Shown: positions 60,001 to 64,000 of the stretch, in pieces
Numbering within the stretch: position 1 is the stretch's first letter
How the letters are laid out: the number at the start of each line of letters is the position of its first letter
Assembly (NCBI GenBank): GCA_963930655.1
Contig: OZ005617.1
Coordinates: 23,876,568 to 23,940,567 of the forward strand
DNA: 64,000 nucleotides
Source: Myrica gale
Lineage: Eukaryota; Streptophyta; Magnoliopsida; Fagales; Myricaceae
Reading direction: 5' to 3'
The notes under the pieces: model-generated
The model's database searches: none
What the model was told of the DNA's origin: nothing
What the model saw: the letters and a program-made list of their open reading frames with translations, nothing else
Made by a program: the position numbers and the translations under genes

Positions 60001-61195
60001 ATGTTATTTTCAAAGAGGTCAGCTGCCTTTTCATTTGAAGTTTGTTTTAGTTTGAGCCATTCCTTAGTCAGAGATACAAGTCTTAATTTTTTTTCTTTTT
60101 TATTTTATTTCATTTTGATTGGTGCGCATATCAAATGTCTTGTTCTTTATCAAACTGCACAGATGCAGGTGTCAGCATGTAACTTTATTTTGACAAAATT
60201 CTTGGGTTTCCAGGGAAAAAATCATTAATGTACCATTTATCAAGTGCTTGACAAGTGACAAGTACTGGAATCAAATTTACATGTTAATTGTCGTAGGCAT
60301 AATTGACTAGCAGAATACGCAGTTAGAATGTTGTAGTACTTGTTTGTTGTTGATAGGCATATTGGCTGGCAACAGCTTGAAATGAGTTAGTTGTGCCAAA
60401 TGAAGGCTTCAAAGCAGGCATGGGTTCTAGATGAGTTACAAATTCCGGTTGTTGATTTGTAAAAGATTCTTTATATTTTGAATAAAGAAAAAAGTACAAT
60501 GTGAGTCTTCATTGTTGTGAAAAAAATAATTTGTGCAGGCGTGGCTGACTTACTTTTGGAGAAGAGCTGAAGTACATGGTGTTGAGGAGGATATAGCAGA
60601 AGAGCGGCTTCAGTTCTGGATCAGCCGCAGTGGGCAGTCACCAACTTCACATGATGCCGTGGATGGTAAGGTTTATCAAAATGAGCCAACTTTTTTTTAC
60701 TACTATGTTTCATAACTATGAATAGTAATAACATAAATTGTGAGTGAATAGCCCATAACTTTAATGGCATAACACTCTTATCGACATATGGGCAGAGAAC
60801 AGTGTTGTAAATTAATCTTTTGGATACAAAGGCAAAAACTGGCATCTTTCTGCAATTTATTCTCATTATTTGTGAAGTAAAGAATCCGTCAAACCTAGGT
60901 GTTAAAAATTTAATCTAGAAGAGGAGAAATTTTCCAATGCGTAATTTCCTTGTACTCAATTTTTTCTTTCCCGTATGGCATATGCCACAGATTAAATTTA
61001 TGCGTTTATTTAAATCAGAAGCATACTCTCAGCTTCAATGTGTGGTTTATGGCAGTGGAACGAGGATTGTTAGAACTTAGAAAGCTGGCGATAGAACAGC
61101 AGCTCTGGGAAGCATCGCGGAAGGAAATCGATCAGCCTCCTCCTTCTACAGTTGCTAATCAAAAACCCAATGCAGATTCAGAGACCTCCTCCTGA
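54067..61195 (+). CDS. SCD2: SCD2-like coiled-coil membrane-traffic protein
   Basis: SCD2 (stomatal cytokinesis defective 2) works with SCD1 in clathrin-linked traffic and cytokinesis. Seventeen exons: 54067-54450, 54888-55057, 55851-55926, 56099-56140, 56228-56290, 56806-56855, 56935-56962, 57359-57433, 57540-57650, 57729-57789, 58104-58220, 58323-58441, 58723-58792, 59225-59266, 59977-60017, 60539-60665, 61056-61195. They give 571 residues. The N-terminal ~185 residues are basic, Ser/Pro-rich and disordered, with [20 protein letters not shown] and an acidic Glu run. About 200-310 is coiled coil ([20 protein letters not shown]). Conserved C-terminal blocks include [14 protein letters not shown] and [20 protein letters not shown]. 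Intron 11 (58221-58322) appears to use a GC donor. Confidence 0.92.
56695..56735. repeat. Short poly(T) insertion flanked by exact 13-bp duplication
   Basis: gtttgtgaagttt occurs at 56695-56707 and 56723-56735 around ttttttttgataagt. It lies in an intron of the SCD2-like gene and shares GATAAGT with the insertion at 17702-17715. Confidence 0.65.
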
Positions 61196-61999
61196 AGGAT
61201 TGCACCTTGATACTTGTCAATTCTTTCTTCTTCTTTTTTGTATTTTTCTATATTCTTTCGTTATACATAAAGTCTTCATCCAGCTTGCTAGGGTCCGTCA
61301 TTTGTTTCTGCCATGCCATGTCGCAAATCATGCTTGGTGTTATAGTTGTTGTTCTTGTTCTCCTCATCAGAGATGACTAGAGACATTGTGTTACTAGATA
61401 CAGCGCGGGTCGTAACATTGGAGATAATTATGTGCTTTTTTTTCCAATTATATTTAAATTGCTGTTCTGGTATATCCCTGCCATACCCTCTCTGTCTTCT
61501 CTTTTTTATCTACAGTTATGTTTAGATTTGCATTTACACGAGTGGTTGTTTGATAATATCTAAGCAATATTGTACCATATTTTGGGCTTAGGGCACCAAA
61601 AAGTGCTTTAAAATCAAGTAAAAGTAAATAGTTCACAACCATGGCCTTTCCAAATCCATGCATATCGCCTTCAAACCAACGCATAAAGACAACATTAAAA
61701 ACAGCATTGCTAGAAGAAAGTATGGACTATCCTTTGCCAAGAAACAGAATGAGAGAGAGAGAGAGAGTAGATTTTCTTTTTCCTAGCCAAACATGAAAAG
61801 AGAAAGAATAGATTGAAAGGAAGCAGTAGAGAAATATATTTATGATCAGATTGGGTGATTGGAGGATCTCAAGTCAGGACGTCGGCAACACAAACTAAGC
61901 ATACTCTGCTCTCCCTCGCTCTTCTCCCTAAAAAAGCAGTTTTCTTTACTTTCTTTTCCTCTTCTTAGAAAACTCCTCCCCCGTAAAGCGATTTCAATT
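61196..61999. other. Spacer between SCD2-like and PHS1-like genes
   Basis: It contains the 3' region of the SCD2-like gene, a (GA)n microsatellite at about 61750-61767, and the leader and promoter of the PHS1-like gene before 62000. No further gene is supported. Confidence 0.5.
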
Positions 62000-63975
62000 A
62001 TGGCCTCAAAAGAGCGAAACCTGGACCCTCCTCCTATCATCAACTCTTTCCCATCTCAGGTAGGTCATACTATTTTAGTACAGAAGCCCCCCTCCCAAAA
62101 TAGTTTCATGGATATCTATGTATAAATGACGGTGTGTGTATCTGTTAGAGGTTTTACATTGCATCACATACGCATTTCTCTGACACTGCTCGATTCCTCT
62201 TTCCTTGCTTTTATGCCGGAATTTCAGGATAAAGACGAAGACAATGAAGATTCCGAACCCGAATCAGACAAGCCTGACCCTCCCCTGCCCTTGACCGTTG
62301 CTTCCCGGGTCGGTTTTCGGTTCTTTTTCCAACAATTGTCTTCTTCTGCTTTTTTGCTTTTTATTTATTAGAACTACAAACAACAACAAAAACTTTGCAA
62401 TGCAGGTATTGTACGTGTTGGGAGACCTCACGTCGGTGCCGGCTTTTAGGTCACTCAATGGCTGGATTTGGTCCGTAAGCGCACCGCCACGTATCGCTCG
62501 TCTGGCTTCCCCCGCCTCCACCCTATGTCTACTTCTTCTTCTTCCAGGTTCTCCTTAATTTTCTGCTGCGGCATTTTAGTTTTCCTTGTCAACGGTCTAG
62601 GACTATTTCATAAGAAAATGGTTTTCTTCCGATTGCAAAGAAGTTACCAAATCACTGGCGAATGTCGCCCAGTTAAATAGAGAAGCAAACGACTTTCAAT
62701 TGTGGCAAATGAAGCATTCATTTTCAAGATACTGTCTAGTCTCATATTCTTGGCAAATGTCGCCACTATTTTGTTCCCTTTTTATAGATTTCATACCCCG
62801 CTTATTTCAACTCTCCATGAGTAATGACCATTGCTATTTAAGATAACTTGACTAACTGGTGGTGAGCTACCAATTTTCTCATATTCCGTATTGTGTGCTC
62901 CACATTCCCATTGTGCCGTAGTAAATCACCATGATTTCGAAATTCAGTGCAGGTGAACTTACTGATAATTCAAAGTGTCCTCTGCCTCCTGAGCAGACAA
63001 CAGATCTCAGCCTGTGGGAGAGGCTTGGTAATGCTGCTACTTTGGACATTGAATCCCCCTCTTTCTCTTGGGACAGGCTTTCCTCTCTTCATCACACAGA
63101 ACATAGTAGTAGCCCCGAACTCTCTGAGGATGAAATGAACAAGGCCCTTGAGGTATGCAATCTGCTTCCCTATAGTATATTGGGCATATATGTCGGTGTC
63201 TCAAAACTTAAGAATGAGCATCGACTGAAAAGGACACTTTCTTGTATTTCAATGCGCTCTTTGTACAGAGTTCTCTTCTAGTTTTTTCCATTCGCGAAAT
63301 CTGTTATCTATGTCCCTTAGAAATGGGGTATCGATTTGCACATAGGGTTGTCTTGCTAGCTATCGTTCACATTTTGTACACATGCTTCTAGTTTTTCCAT
63401 TCGCGAAATCTGTTATCTATGTCCCTTAGAAATGGGGTATCGTTTTGCACATAGGGTTGTCTTTTTAGCTACCTTTCACATTTTGTCACATGCTGCTTCC
63501 ATCACATGCTTATAGTATCAGACTAGTTCAACTGTCTCACAAACAGCATCTATGGCGATGCCGCTCATGAAGACAATTCATTTTATGGATGCCACTCCGA
63601 CTTACCAACACATTCCTAACCATTGGTAGGAGCTACTGAAAAGCTACTTACAATTAATTCAATCAGGTCCTGTCTGCCAATTTTTTAGTCAGAAGAAAGC
63701 TATAGGACTTCCATTTTATGAGTTTGCGATATCTAAACTTCTCACTACAACTTCTTATTTTCTTATATGCTACGTCAACTTCTCTTTAGTTGTGTGCATG
63801 TAGGTCACTGTGAATTCTGGAGGAGTTGTCTTATTTTCCCTGTTCAACCAGCCTCGGAATGATAATGCTTCTCCGAAGGAAGCAGCAGCCGTTATAAAGA
63901 TATCATCATCAAGAATGACCACACAATCCGAACGCCTATGAATTGGCAAAGTGGTTAGGTGTCCGAACTCCACAG
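62000..63975 (+). pseudogene. PHS1: PHS1-like tubulin kinase/phosphatase, 5' part, frameshifted
   Basis: PHS1 (propyzamide-hypersensitive 1) is a dual-specificity phosphatase with an atypical kinase domain that phosphorylates alpha-tubulin under stress. The window holds its first five exons: 62000-62059, 62228-62308, 62406-62547, 62948-63152, 63804-63975; the rest lies beyond the edge. Recognisable blocks are QWLDLVRKRTATYRSSGFP (exon 3), LWERLGNAATLDIESPSFSW with LSSLHHTEHSSS (exon 4), and VTVNSGGVVLFSLFNQP with SSRMTTQSERL (exon 5), leading into the kinase region. Exon 3 is 142 bp where 143 is needed: it starts in one frame and the family sequence continues in another. Exon 5 hits a stop after SERL, and family sequence (ELAKWLGVRTPQ) resumes in another frame, consistent with ~5 missing bases. 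Either this copy is disabled or the assembly has two indel errors. Confidence 0.8.
63275..63490. repeat. 110-bp tandem duplication in a PHS1 intron
   Basis: Copies begin 'cttctagttttt' at 63275 and 63385 and share 'ttcgcgaaatctgttatcta' and 'gcacatagggttgtct'. They are near-identical, so the duplication is recent. It lies between exons 4 and 5. Confidence 0.88.
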
Positions 63976-64000
63976 GTTGCACCCTGTTACTGCTGTAGTT

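Noticed and set aside
62468..62680. 70-codon frame MVRKRTATYRSS as a separate start
   Set aside because: It is the shifted second half of PHS1 exon 3 running into the intron and does not have its own upstream signals.
62931..63281. 116-codon frame starting MISKFSAGELTD as an independent gene
   Set aside because: It is exon 4 of the PHS1-like gene read through from intron 3; the acceptor at 62947 gives the correct join.
1..64000. CRISPR arrays, rRNA genes or bacterial-type operons
   Set aside because: No regularly spaced identical repeats with unique spacers, no rRNA sequence and no prokaryotic gene organisation were seen; the sequence is plant nuclear DNA.

Overview
The window is nuclear DNA of a flowering plant, almost certainly a eudicot. 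The genes have many short GT-AG introns, the intergenic DNA is AT-rich, and there are several classes of plant transposons. The species cannot be told from the sequence. Eight protein-coding genes were reconstructed exon by exon; for the seven complete ones the exon lengths sum to an intact reading frame close to the known family length.

Layout. 1-9.5 kb is a transposon cluster: a ~235-bp tandem repeat, a non-autonomous CACTA element with a smaller MITE inside it, and a decayed Ty1/copia retrotransposon on the minus strand whose 5' LTR was later split by a hAT-type MITE. 11.2-15.7 kb holds LCB2, a serine palmitoyltransferase subunit (+). 15.9-17.3 kb is a Mutator-like element with ~260-bp terminal inverted repeats and an exact 9-bp target duplication. 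18.4-24.8 kb holds a SAM-domain protein (-) and a plant sialyltransferase-like GT29 protein (-). 25.5-25.9 kb is a broken MORF/DAG-like RNA-editing-factor relic. 28.0-32.6 kb is a 4.56-kb Pack-MULE, the most interesting object here: exact 9-bp target duplications and inverted termini enclose exon fragments that look like four unrelated host genes. 36.2-38.0 kb is a bHLH transcription factor (-). 44.3-48.7 kb is a tRNA nucleotidyltransferase/poly(A) polymerase-family gene (+). 50.3-52.8 kb is a mitochondrial phosphate carrier (-). 54.1-61.2 kb is an SCD2-like coiled-coil gene (+). 62.0 kb to the end is the 5' part of a PHS1-like tubulin kinase/phosphatase gene (+) that appears to carry two frameshifts.

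The genes do not form an operon or pathway. What unites them is shared ancestry of the block. As I remember the Arabidopsis map, LCB2a, a SAM gene, the poly(A) polymerase-family gene, an SCD2 homologue and PHS1 lie together on chromosome 5, and LCB2b, SIA2, PHT3;2 and SCD2 lie together on chromosome 3. The window looks like the unfragmented ancestor of both segments, enlarged by transposons.

A recurring small-scale pattern is a short poly(T) run plus 0-8 further bases flanked by 13-20-bp direct repeats. Six cases were found. One of them duplicated a splice donor of LCB2 in a way that keeps the reading frame.
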